A DNA stretch of 64,000 nt from assembly GCA_019671005.1 (NCBI GenBank), contig CM033715.1:7130001-7194000 (forward strand), read 5' to 3'. The number at the start of each line of letters is the position of its first letter. The stretch's first letter is position 1. The notes beneath the pieces are model-generated. The model was given only the letters and a program-made list of their open reading frames with translations, ran no database searches and was not told the origin of the DNA. The translations under genes were made by a program, and so were the position numbers. Of the stretch, positions 30,650 through 41,503 are shown in pieces. This DNA is from Hibiscus mutabilis. Taxonomy: Eukaryota; Streptophyta; Magnoliopsida; Malvales; Malvaceae.

Positions 30650-31125
30650 GGTGCGTTTGGTTCAAGAGAATGAAGTCCGTTTTCATTCTTATTTTCTTGA
30701 AAAATGGAAAACGGTAAAAAAAACTTGTTTGGTTGAAAAAATAGAAAATAAAGTTTAAAAAATGAAAATAAAAATAAGTGAAAATTTGAAAACATAAAAA
30801 ATATGCTTTCATTGAAAATGTTTAGAAAAGTGGAAAATATGAAAATAAGGGTTTTTGATTTTTAACTTCGTTTTAACTCAGGTTTAAATCCTTCGAATGT
30901 CATTCTTTAAAACTTTGCTTTTATTTACTCATATTGTATTTATTTAAATAGTTTTCTATCTATATTTTATTTTAATTATTTAATACTTATTTTTTTTTAA
31001 AAGCTAGATACCAAATTTATTTTTTATTTTCATTTTTGAAAACAAGTTTGCATCCTATTAACCAAGCATGTTTTATAATTTTTAAAATAAAATTAAAAAA
31101 TATTTTCTAAAATCAAACGGACCAT
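30650..31125. mobile_element. MITE with GTGCGTTTGGTT terminus
   Basis: The left end GGTGCGTTTGGTTCAA pairs with the right end AAAATCAAACGGACC as an imperfect inverted repeat of about 15 bp. Internal blocks match 13690-14165. It is non-coding. A TTA-like short duplication would suggest PIF/Harbinger, but the edges are too T-rich to be sure. Confidence 0.6.
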
Positions 31126-31170
31126 TTTTTATGCCCATTTTCTAAACCCCACTGCTGATGTAACTATAAC

Positions 31171-31320
31171 TAGGGGTGTTCAAATTCGGGTACCCGGGTA
31201 TTCGGATATCCGAAGTATTGGGTACCCGAACCTTCGGATAATAGATAATGCGGCCCGTGTCTCGACCTGGGATTTCCAGGTACCCGAATACCCGGGTATT
31301 TGGGTACTCAAATTTTTAAT
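31171..31320. mobile_element. Terminal fragment of a hAT-type element
   Basis: The sequence opens TAGGGGTGTTC, the same terminus as the element at 2482-3153. The same GGGTACCC-rich subterminal text follows (GGGTACCCGAACC, GGTATTCGGATATCCG). No matching right end was found downstream, so I call it a one-ended fragment. Confidence 0.6.
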
Positions 31321-31729
31321 ATTTTTAAATCATTAAATTTAAAAATATATATATACAGAAATTTAAATCATTAAAGTTCATGGGAATAAACAGAATCTAG
31401 TTATACATGAATCTAGTTTTATTTCATGGGAATAAAATTTGATAGCATCTCTTGACTGTTATTGTCAAATGTCAACAAGCATGTCCCCTAAGCTTTTTTG
31501 TCAACAAGAATGAATCTGATTTTGTTTTGAAATAGGGCAAAATCGGATCTGCAAACAAAATCTGTTTTCTATTTCCTATACTAAATTACTAACAACAATA
31601 TCTGCAAATCGAATCTAATTTTGTTTCAAGCACAAATTTCTACTGTAACAAACAAAGAGTAGCTAAATTGAATACCAACATTAAATAAACTTCTAAGTTC
31701 TAAATGCTATACCAACATTAAATCGGAAA

Positions 31730-32048
31730 TTTTTTTCGGGATAATTCGTTCGATCTGAGGCCTTGCTGAGATTCGTTCGATCGGAAGCCCTACTGAGATT
31801 CGTTCGAATTGATTTTTGGGCCATGACGAAATGATACGGAGATCTTGTTAGGGATCGGTCAAAGTTCTTTATTCAGGTTTCTTGTGGGATAACTTTTGAT
31901 TTTTTTTATGTTGTCTTAGATATAGGGTAATATATATGTAATTATTGACATATTTTTGTAATAAATATATTCTGTATATTATATGCCATGTTTACTCGTG
32001 TATTTTAAGTTGTATGAGTTATTTATAATGTTTTTTTTTAATTATTAG
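31730..32048. repeat. 320-bp direct repeat, left copy
   Basis: This block is repeated at 32562-32879 with roughly one difference per 15-20 bases. It includes GAGATCGGTCAAAGTTCTTT-like and TTGTCTTAGATATAGGGTAA phrases. It ends in AATTATTAGCATG, where the B3 gene fragment begins. The two copies frame the fragment like short LTRs, but they lack a convincing primer site or polypurine tract. Confidence 0.75.
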
Positions 32049-32317
32049 CATGTGGTCGATTTTCAAGTGAGAGACGAGTGCGGCCATGTTTAGAAGTTCC
32101 GTATCTACACTCGTAAAAGTAACACAAAGTACCCGAAGCCGGTTCTTACCAAGGGGTGGCGGGAGTTCGTTTGCAGCAAACGGCTTGGTGTCGATGATAG
32201 AGTTGCGTTTTACATGGAGAAAGAAGAAGCCAACAGTGGCGAGTACCGTGTCAAAGTGAAGAAAGCTGTTAGAATATTTGGTGCCGTTTTTGGCTTTGAA
32301 CCAATTCACTGTTACCA
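32049..32317 (+). pseudogene. B3-domain gene fragment caught between direct repeats
   Basis: The plus strand encodes HVVDFQVRDECGHV, a stop, then KFRIYTRKSN and KPVLTKGWREFVCSK, ending GAVFGFEPIHCYH. This closely matches residues about 37-126 of the intact B3 protein at 26671-27051. A TAG replaces the Trp codon before KFRIY. The first 36 residues, with the start, are missing, cut exactly at the repeat boundary (GCATG shared by both). It lies on the opposite strand from the intact gene. Confidence 0.85.
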
Positions 32318-32561
32318 TTGTAATACCTATTTTATATCCGGGCAATAATCACTCATTTTGTCTAAATATAGTATTATTATTTTTTATATAAAAAAGAAAA
32401 AGAAAAAGAAAAAGAAAAAGAAAACAAAGAGTGGAAGCGAAGCAAAAATTGAAAATTGGCCAGGCAAAAAAATGGGAAATGAAGCCATTAAGAAATACTG
32501 CCCTTTTGAAGCTCGGGGCAGTGCTCTTTGAGGTTCAAGAGCAGTGTTATCATCGAAGAAT
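32318..32561. repeat. AAAAAG microsatellite and unassigned spacer
   Basis: A short (AAAAAG)n run lies at about 32392-32421, followed by purine-rich non-coding sequence up to the second direct repeat. The minus-strand frame across it (32653-32384) is repetitive and not credible. Confidence 0.5.
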
Positions 32562-32879
32562 TTTTTGAGATAATTCGTCCGATCTGAAGCCCTGCTGAGA
32601 TTTGTTCGATCGGAAGCCCTGCTGAAATTCGTTAGAATTGATTTTCGGGTCATGACAAAATGATGCGGAGATCTTATTAGAGATCGGTCAAAGTTCTTTA
32701 TTTAGGTTTCTTGTGGGATAACTTTGATCTTTTTTATGTTGTCTTAGATATAGGGTAATATATATGTAATTATTGGCATGTTTTTGTAATAAATATATTT
32801 TGTATATTATATGCCATGTTTATTCGTGTATTTTAAGTTGTATGAGTTATTTATAATGTTTTTTTAATTATTGGCATGT
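32562..32879. repeat. 320-bp direct repeat, right copy
   Basis: The second copy of 31730-32048. It starts TTTTTTGAGATAATTCGTCC and ends near AATTATTGGCATG, after which the sequences diverge. Confidence 0.75.
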
Positions 32880-33417
32880 TTTATATTTTATAAATTATGA
32901 TTGTGTTGTATGTATTATTTACATAAATAAAATATATTCACTGTATGTTAAATTTAAACCTTTTATTAGGGATTACCGTGAAAAATGTATCTCGTACGTA
33001 AGAGGTGCCGCTTTCCGTTAGTCCCTATTATAAAACATCGTCTCTTGACTATAATTATGATTTTTAAAATAGATTTCTTTATTTCGGGAATCTAACGGGA
33101 ATTATGCCTTAAGTGTTGGGGCGTAAATCTCTTTTATATAAAGAATATTCTTTAAAATATTTTTAAGGGATCACAAATTTTAAATTGAATTCGAATTATT
33201 AATTTCTATCGTTAAGACATCAAATAATTGACCAGGTACCAATTTTGGGCGCTGTGGGGTGTTCACCCTTTCCCACGCATAAGTGACTCCCAAACTTGTT
33301 TTCTAGTTTATGCAAATCAAAACTCGTTATTTTATAAAAACTAAAAAATAAATTTTATTAAAATAACCGAGTTTTCAGGTGATCCAATCTCACCTAACTA
33401 AAAAGGTTGGTGGCGAA
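32880..33417. repeat. Older LTR fragment split by the next element
   Basis: Positions 33229-33300 (TACCAATTTTGGGCGCTGTG, GTGACTCCCAAAC) resemble the LTR text at 13427 and, in reverse complement, the LTRs of the 33418-41503 element. It ends at GGTGGCGAA. The continuation appears after that element (GCGACTCCCGTTAAAATC from 41504). So this is an older related LTR that received the insertion. Confidence 0.65.
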
Positions 33418-35271
33418 TGTAGCGATGTCCCTCTCACTAAAAAAATGTGTTTTTTTATTTTTGTTTTGAAAATATTGTCTTTCGCGTGAGTTTTTTTTTT
33501 TTAAAACCGTGTTTTATTTAAAAATGTAGTCGCCACCGGCCACTTAGGTAGGCCGGACACCGTAAAAAACCAGAGATCTAAAATTGATGGGTTCGGGAGT
33601 CGATTACGGATGGGGAAAGATTAGCACTTTATTAATATTACCGCTTTATTAATATTAGACTTTCCAGATTAAAGTGACGATTAATTTAAAATTTGGTTAT
33701 AAATGCGAGTAGATTTTAAAGGCCCCGTTATCCGAGAGTAAACGCCTAACCACTATCACTACGCCAGATACTGGCCCCGTTTACGCTCGGATAAAAGGGC
33801 ACCGCATTGACAATTATATATCCGTTATGCGAACTTAAAAAAAGCAAACATAAATAAATATAATGCGATAAAAATATAAACAAATAAGAGCATAATAAAA
33901 TATTAATCTAACATAAAAACTAATTTGAAACATGCATGAATATTAATCTAACACATAATAATAATAATAATAATAGTAATAACCTTGCTAAAATATGTAA
34001 ACCAACTAAAAACATGAACTAGTGATTAAAATGCATGATGTGATAATTTACATAGCTAGAAATTACATAAAAGAAAGACTAAAATGAATAGCATATAACA
34101 TGCATATGCTGAAATAAAAATAAAAATAAATAAGGCGCTGAAAATTAAATACAAAACAAGTGATTAAATTAAACTAAAACAGAAATTGAAAGCTAAAAAT
34201 AAATAAAAGGATGGTATTAAAAAGCATTAAAAACTATAAGGGCTAAAGGCAAAATTATCCCCTGTACAGAAGTGAGAACAGGAAAATATATGGAGGACCT
34301 GATGCGTAATTATCCCTTTGACCGAAAAAACGCGGATCCTCCCCTTGGGTCGGGTCATCGCGCGGGTCAAGGCCCTATACGGTGTCGTTTTGTTGAGTCG
34401 GCTTAAAACATTAAGATAGGGGTATTTTTCATTTCGAATCAAAGTGTATAAACATAAAAAACCCTAAATCTCTCCATATTATTTCCTCTCAACCCATAAC
34501 CAGAGCAGGCAGCGACTCCTCACGTCCACATCGGTCATCGGCCATGAGGCCTCGCGATGGCTACGGCGTCGCTCAACCGGTAATCTTCAAACGTCTTATA
34601 TATGTTATTTGAAATATAAAAAAAACCTTTGGATTCGAACCAAAAACAAAAAGAAAGAGCCTTACTTTGAAGCTTCAGAAATTTTTATTGATTTTTTCTT
34701 CTTTACACTTTTGAACTAAAATCCCTTTTTTCTGAGATTTTTAAACTTTAAAATTTTTTAGAACCCCTGTATCTCTATTTTTCTTCCCTCTTTCTCTCTG
34801 ATTTCGAACGACCGAACCCCCCTCTTGAACTGATTATATGGGTTTATAATACCCATTTTTTTATAATAAAATACTAACTACCCCTATTTAAATTTAACAT
34901 GCAGATCTGGTGGAAGAGAGCAAGATTTTCTAGGTATGGTGAAGACAGGGTCTGGGTTTAGGGTATGGGGCTGGCAGAGAGTTAGTTGATTTTTGATTAT
35001 TTTATTTTTTGGTTAGATTTAGGGTTTTAGGATTATATTCGGGGTTTGTTTAGGGATTCAGGTTGCTTGTGGTTATGGTTTTGGAGTTGGTTGCCAGAAA
35101 TGGTGAATGGTGGTGGCATCGGCGGCAACGGCGATCAGATGAGGAGAGGCGGCAGCGGCGATAGTAGATGAGGGTATTAGGGTTAGGTTTTTAGGGTTTT
35201 TGGTTACCGGGTCAGGTTAGGGTTTGGATCCGGGTAGGTTTGGTTGAGTTGGGTTAAAACGGGTTATTACA
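33418..35271 (-). repeat. 3' LTR of the non-coding element
   Basis: Aligns throughout with 39609-41503. It lacks about 30 bases around 33633 (the CCCCCACACCGCCC patch) and carries a shorter (ATA)n microsatellite at 33955-33982. Chance frames here, including one around 34227-34442, are not genes. Confidence 0.88.
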
Positions 35272-35288
35272 GTTACCCCTCTTTGCTC
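35272..35288 (-). other. Polypurine tract of the non-coding element
   Basis: Read on the minus strand, GAGCAAAGAGGGGTAAC lies directly before the LTR start TGTAATAACC. Confidence 0.65.
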
Positions 35289-35889
35289 ATTGTTGTGTAA
35301 TAGCAATAGAGCAATGACTAAAAATAACTCGTTTTATCCGGTCCGCCTGGGCTTCTTCTCTCTTGACGTATGTCTTCGTTATTCGATAGGTCTTCTTTCT
35401 CTTCGGCGCATGTCTTCTTTCTAAATTTGACGGATCTACGTTTTCACTATTGGAGGAAGCAAAATCTTCAAAATAGAGGGTTGTCTGTTGGGGAAGCAAA
35501 ATGAGCCAAACTTGCTACATTATTGATAATAAGATAATACCTAAAGAGAGTTCGACCCAGCTGCAACACCAACGAAGAGGCAGGGTCTACAAAATTCGAT
35601 CCAGCTGCAACACTGACGATCAGGCAAGATCGATGGATGAAAGTTCTGATGTCTGATTGAGCTACAACTCTGACGAAGAGACAAGATCAGAAAACTGACG
35701 ACTTTTTCCTTCTTTTCTCTCTCTTTTTTTTCTTTTTTTTTGTTTCTTCTTTTTTTCATATTTTTCTTTTCTTTCTTATGGTAATACGGGAGTAAAAATG
35801 ACCTGGCTACAACACCGACGAAGAGACCGGGTCGAAAGATAGATGTTGGACCCCACTACTCCATCAACGGAGAAGTAAGATCGAAGAAC

Positions 35890-37400
35890 GTTGGTAACAT
35901 AGATTCCACCACCCCATCAACGGAGGGACTGGATCGGATAATGGCGACCTGGAACCGGCTACACTATCAACGGAGAGTAGGATCAGAGGACGATTACAGC
36001 TTGGACCTAGCCACTCCATCAGCGGAGGACTAGATCGGGCGATGACGACATGGAACCGGCTACACCATCAGCGGAGAGCAGGATCAGAGGACGACGATAG
36101 CTTGTACCTGGCTACTCCATCAGCGGAGAGACTAGATCGGGCGATGAAAGTTGATAAATTTTCTTTTGATTTTTTGATTTTTTTCATTTTCTTTTTTTCT
36201 TCTTCTTTTTTCGTCTTTATTTTTACCTTTTTTTACTTATTCTAATTTTTTCTTATTTTTTTTCTTCTTCTTTTTTCATTTTTTCTTCTTTTTTATTTTT
36301 CTTTGATTTTTCTTTTTTCTTTTTTTAGCTACAACATTAATAAAGAAAACTTGAAAATCAGTAAAGTTGGACCTATCAATGGAGAAGCAGAACATTAACT
36401 GGAACCCTACTACACCATCAGCGGATAAGTAGGACAGCAGCAACTGGAACCTAGCCACTCTATCAGCGGAGGACTGGATCGGGTAATGGCGACCTAGAAT
36501 CGGCTACACCATCAGCGGAGAGCAGGATCTGAGGGTGACGGGAGCTTGGACCTGGACACTCCATCAGTGGAGGACTGGATTGGACAATGACGACTTGGAA
36601 CCAGCTACACCATCAGCGGAGAGCAGGATCTGAGGACGACGGGAGCTTGGGCCCAACCACTCCATCAGCGGAGGATTGGTTCGGATAATGACGACCTGGA
36701 ACCGGCTACACCATCAGCGGAGAGCAGGATCTGAGGGCGACGGGAGCTTGGACCCGGCCAATCCATCAGCGGAGGACTGAATTGGATAATGATGACTTGG
36801 AACTGACTACACCATCAGCGGGGAATAGGATCTGAGGGCGATGGGAGCTTAGACCCGGCTACTCCATCAACGGAGGACTGGTTTGGACAATGACGACCTG
36901 GAACCGGCTACACCATCAGCGGAGAACAGGATCTGAGGGCGACGGGAGCTTGGACCCGGCCACTCCATTAGCGGAGGATTGGTTTGGACAATGACGGCCT
37001 GGAACCAGCTACACCATTAGCGGAGAGCAGGATCTGAGAACGACGGGAGCTTGGGCCCAGCCACTCTATCAGCGGAGGACTGGTTCGGATAATGACGACC
37101 TGAAGCCGGCTACACTATCAGCGGAGAGCAGGATCAGAGTACGACTACAGCTTGGACCTAGTCACTTCATTAGCGGAGGATTAGTTTAGATAATGACGAC
37201 CTGGAACTGGCTACACCATCAGCGGATAGCAGGATCAGAGTACGACTATAGCCTGGACCTAGCCACTTCATCAGCGGAGGACTAGATCGGATAATGACGA
37301 CCTGGAACCGGCTACACCATCAGCGGAGAGCAGGATTTGAGGATGACGATATCTTGTACCTAGCCACTCCATCAACGGAGAGATTAGATCGGGCGATGAA
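35890..37400. repeat. 101-bp tandem array inside the LTR element
   Basis: The phrase CGGCTACACCATCAGCGGAG recurs at 36501, 36602, 36703, 36804, 36905, 37006, 37107, 37208 and 37309 (with small changes), a strict 101-bp period. Each unit is itself a diverged dimer of about 50 bp, since CCATCAGCGGAG occurs twice per unit. Two or three further units lie at 35890-36145, separated from the main block by a T-rich stretch (36155-36335). The array is in the region preceding the 3' LTR in element orientation. It has no sustained coding frame. Such arrays can seed satellite DNA. Confidence 0.88.
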
Positions 37401-39588
37401 AGTTGATAAATTTCCTTTTGATTAATTATTTCATTTTTTTATTTTTGAATTTTCTGATTTTTTCAATTTTTCTTTGAATTCTTTTCTTTTTTTCAAAATT
37501 TTTCAATTCTTTTTTTGATGATTTTTTTCTTTTTTCTTGAACTATACAAAGAAGTAAGACTCGAGAAAAATTAGGTTTGGTTGCACCGTAAGCAGAGAAA
37601 CAAGACCTGAATAGAAATTCGATCTGCTTGGGGAAAGGTTTGAATCTGTTACACCGTCAACGGAGAAACGAGATCTTCAGGATATCTATATTGTTGCACT
37701 ATCAACGGTAAAGCAAAATCTGGAAATGTTGGCCTATCAAAAATGACGAAGGCAAGATCTGAAAAAATGCTACTTCTGCTGCTCTACTAGCGGAGATGTA
37801 TGACCTAAAAATGGAAAAAACATTAATCAGTAAATGTTCACAAAATTTGCCACTGTTACCTTTTATTGATGTTTCCGCATCCTCTTTGTGTTTGGCCTCC
37901 TCTAAGATTAAGGTTGGCTTGTCGTGTTGTTGCCCCCACGACTAAGGATGTTCGGTCTCTTTTTGAACCTTTTTGTAAGCAAAAATGCATGAATTTTATG
38001 CCTAAATGCATGGTGACTTCGGTGTATGCAGTGAACATAGATGTATGACGTATGCAAAAATGATGAATGCAACTAAATGCATGAATGTGGTATGATTTTT
38101 CTGGCCCTCAATGGGATGCCCCTGACTCCTCACTGGTCCTGTCAGGATCTTGGTCTTTTGCATATGACAATGCCCCAACCTTTTCTTGGGTTCAATCATT
38201 TTTCTTTGAATTAGTTCTTATCTGGGAGCATACCCAAACATTTTGTTCGTTTTATGTCATCGTCTGAGAATATTCTTGTAGCAAATTTGAATCCCTGGAG
38301 CGCATTTTGTTTTCCCCTAAGTTGGGTTTATAAATTGTGTGTTGGTTCATGACAGCTCATTATTATTATTTTTTTAGATTGGGTGCAGTTTTGCAGACTG
38401 TGGTCAATGATGCAAGAGTTTGACTTGACAATAAAGGTTGGACCTTGGCAAAGAATGCCCCCGGACTGAGACCGTATTAAAGGCATAATGTTTGTAAAAG
38501 ATATGGAGGGTACTTTTAGACATGCCCCAAGATCAGACTCTTGTAGAGGTTATGCAAAGTGCTAGGTTGACCAACATTGTTGTATCTAATGGGGTAACTC
38601 GGGGACCGACTTTAAAATTTTCAAAATATATGCATGTAAATGCAAAATGCATGTCTTAGATGCGAAAGTACTTATTCAAAAATGGTTCTCGTGGCTCAAT
38701 TTCCAAACTCACAGGATTTATTTGCAACTTTGAATATTGTCTTGATATCTAGAGTGCTAGATTTTCTCCCAATGATAATTTTTCAAATTGAGAACCAGTC
38801 GTGAATCAGCATTTCATGCTGGTAAAATGCAAAAAAATTAAAGCATTATGATATGCCATGCAGTGAATGCCAAAATGAGCAGATATGATGTGATCACAAA
38901 AATGGGTCAATTTGAAATTAGGGTAAAAATAAAATATTTCTGATCGGGTAAACCACTTGAACCAATGCCCCAATGTAATGCAAATGCAATGATGTATGCA
39001 AAAAAGGGTAAAACAAAAAAGAAAACGAGTCAGTACCGAATAAGATCAACAACACATAAATAGAAGAACAATTTAGATAAGGTAAACAAACAAAACAACC
39101 CTATTTACATCCCGTCTAAAACACCTAGGTTATCCGCATGGCTCTAAAATGGTGGGTTTCTATATGTTCTCTACATGCAGTTTTGGTGCTAAAAGGTACC
39201 CAAATTGTCCTTGTTGTCCCCTACTAAGAGTAGCAAGGCCCCCGGTCATCACCCATTATAGGCTCCTTTAAACCGGGTTCAATTCAGGGGGACCCATTCG
39301 CTTATACCTGCACGAAGGAACGATATCCTTACGAAAGCATAAGGTACTCGAGCCCCGAAGGTACTTGCTAGGCCTACACGGGAGAACGATATCTCCATAA
39401 AAGCATTAGCATTTTCCCCCACTTAAAAAATGGGTTTATATGCCATATTTTAAATGCGCTAAAATAAACGCGAATTATAACCGAATGTTAGTTTAATAGT
39501 CACTTTAATAAAAAATTTCTGATATTAATAAAGCGGTAATTATTTGAAAAAAAGCTCGACTCTTTTATTTTTTGAAAAAACAAAAATA
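37401..39588. other. Non-coding interior and leader of the LTR element
   Basis: No frame with retroviral motifs was found on either strand. The left part is T-rich and low complexity. The right part (about 39200-39420) is GC-richer, with repeated phrases such as GAACGATATC[TC]CC and AAAGCAT at 39320-39405, probably the transcribed 5' leader. The frames at 37856-38267 are short and without domains. Confidence 0.6.
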
Positions 39589-39606
39589 TCCCCAGCGGAG
39601 CCGCCA
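39589..39606 (-). other. Primer-binding site, Tat/Ogre type
   Basis: On the minus strand TGGCGGCTCCGCTGGGGA lies two bases inside the right LTR. It ends in the TGG...GGGGA form of a tRNA 3'-end complement. From memory it resembles the tRNA-Arg type reported for Ogre/Tat elements. It is clearly not the initiator-Met type used by the other elements here. Confidence 0.65.
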
Positions 39607-39608
39607 TC

Positions 39609-41503
39609 TGTAGCGATGTCCCTCTCGCTAAAAAACGTGTTTTTTGTTTTTTCTTTGAAAATATTGTCTTCCGCGTGGGTTTTTTTTTAAAACCCGTATT
39701 TTATTTAAAAATGGAGTCGCCACTGGCCACTTAGGTAGGCCGGACACCGTAAAAAACCAGAGATCTAAAATTGATGGGTTTAGGAGTCGGTTACGGATGG
39801 GGAAGGATTAGCACCCCCACACCGCCCAAAATTGGTACTTTAATAATTACCGCTTTATTAATATTAGACTTTCCGGATTAAAGTGACGATTAATTTAAAA
39901 TTTGGTTATAAATGCGAGTAGATTTTAAAGGCCCCGTTATCCGAGAGTAAACGCCTAACCACTATCACTACACCTGATACTGGCCCCGTTTATGCTCGGA
40001 TAAAAGGGCACCGCCTCGACAATTATATATCCGTTATGCAAACTTAAAAAAAGCAAACATAAATAAATATAATGCGATAAAAATATAAATAAATAAGAGC
40101 ATAATAAAATATTAATCTAACATAAAAACTAATTTGAAACATACATGAATATTAATCTAACACATAAAAATTTAATAATAATAATAATAATAATAATAAT
40201 AGTAATAACCATGCTAAAATATATAAACCAACTAAAAACATGAACTAGAGATTAAAATGCATGATGTGATAATTTACATAGCTAGAAATTACATAAAAGA
40301 AAGACTAAAATGAATAGCATATAACATGCATAGGATGAAATATAAATAAAAATAAGTAAGGTGCTGAAAATTAAATACAAAACAAGTGATTAAATTAAAC
40401 TAAAGCAGAAATTGAAAACTAAAAATAAATAAAAGGATGGTATTAAAAAAGCATTAAAAACTATAAGGGCTAAAGGCAGAATTATCCCCTACACAGAAGT
40501 GAGAACAGGAAAAGATATGGAGGACCTGACGCGTAATTATCCCCTTGACCGAAAAAACGCGGATCCTCCCCTCAGGCCGGGTAATCGCGCGGGTCAAGGC
40601 CCTATACAACGTCGTTTTTGTTGAGCCGGCTTAAAACATTAAGATATGGGTATTTTTCATTTCGAATCAAAGTGTATAAACATAAAAAAAGCCCTAAAGC
40701 TCTCCATATTGTTTCCTCTCAACCTAGAACCAGAGCAGGCGGCGGCTCCTCACGTCCACATCGGTCATCGGCCATGAGGCCTCGCGATGGCTACGGCGTC
40801 GCTCAACCGGTAAGCTTCGAATCTCTTTATATCTGTTATTCGAAATATAAAAAAAAACTTTTGGATTCGAACCAAAAACAAAAGGAAAGAGCCTTACTTT
40901 GAAGCTTCAGAAATTTTTATTGATTTTTTCTTCTTTACACTTTGAAATAAAATCCCTTTTTTTTTCTTCTGAGATTTTTAAACTCTAAATTTTTTTTAGA
41001 ACCCCTGTATCTCTATTTTTCTTCCCTCTTTCTCTCTAATTTCGAACGATCGAACCCCATCTTGAACTGATTAAATGGGTTTATAATACCCATTTTTTAC
41101 AATAAAATACTAACTACCCCTATTTAAATTTAACATGCAGATCTGGTGGAAGAGAGCCGGATTTTCTGGGTATGGTGAAGATAGGGTATGGGTTTAGGGT
41201 ATGGGGCTAGCAGAGGGTTAGTTGATTTTTGATTATTTTATTTTTGGGTTAGATTTAGGGTTTTAGGATTATATTCGGGGTTTGTTTAGGGGTTCGGGTT
41301 GCTTGTGGTTATGGTTTTGGAGTTGGTTGCCAGAAATGATGAATGGTGGCGGCATCGGCGCCTGCGGCAGCGGCGACCGGATGAGGAGAGGCGACGGCGG
41401 CGACGGCATATGAGGGTATTAGGGTTAGGTTTTTAGGGTTTTTGGTTATTGGGTCAGGTTAGGGTTTGGATCCGGTTGAGTTGGGTTAAAACAGGTTATT
41501 ACA
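39609..41503 (-). repeat. 5' LTR of the non-coding element
   Basis: Matches 33418-35271. It carries a longer (AAT)n tract at 40166-40204 and the CCCCCACACCGCCC patch missing from the other copy. The plus-strand frame at 40618-40902 is a chance one in LTR sequence. The G-rich end 41340-41410 (GGCGGC-type text) has its counterpart at 35110-35170. Confidence 0.88.

Larger units (their letters stand above)
33418..41503 (-). mobile_element. Large non-coding LTR retrotransposon derivative (Tat/Ogre-like)
   Basis: Two LTRs of 1.85 and 1.90 kb enclose 4.3 kb without gag or pol. On the minus strand the LTR runs TGTAATAACC to CATCGCTACA. A primer site of an unusual type lies beside the right copy and a polypurine tract beside the left. 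GCGAA (33413-33417) and GCGAC (41504-41508) are probably a 5-bp target duplication with one change. The interior carries a 101-bp tandem array. Internal arrays of this kind are known in Tat/Ogre elements, which supports but does not prove that lineage. With no coding capacity it must be moved in trans. Confidence 0.88.

Noticed and set aside
32384..32653. 89-aa minus-strand frame with repeated SRASDRTN phrase
   Set aside because: Derived from the AAAAAG microsatellite and the start of the direct repeat.
35890..37400. CRISPR-like array
   Set aside because: The repeats are contiguous 101-bp tandem units without spacers, in a plant retrotransposon.
40618..40902. 94-aa plus-strand frame in the LTR at 39609-41503
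   Set aside because: The equivalent frame at about 34420-34700 is disrupted, and there is no domain. LTR sequence, not a gene.
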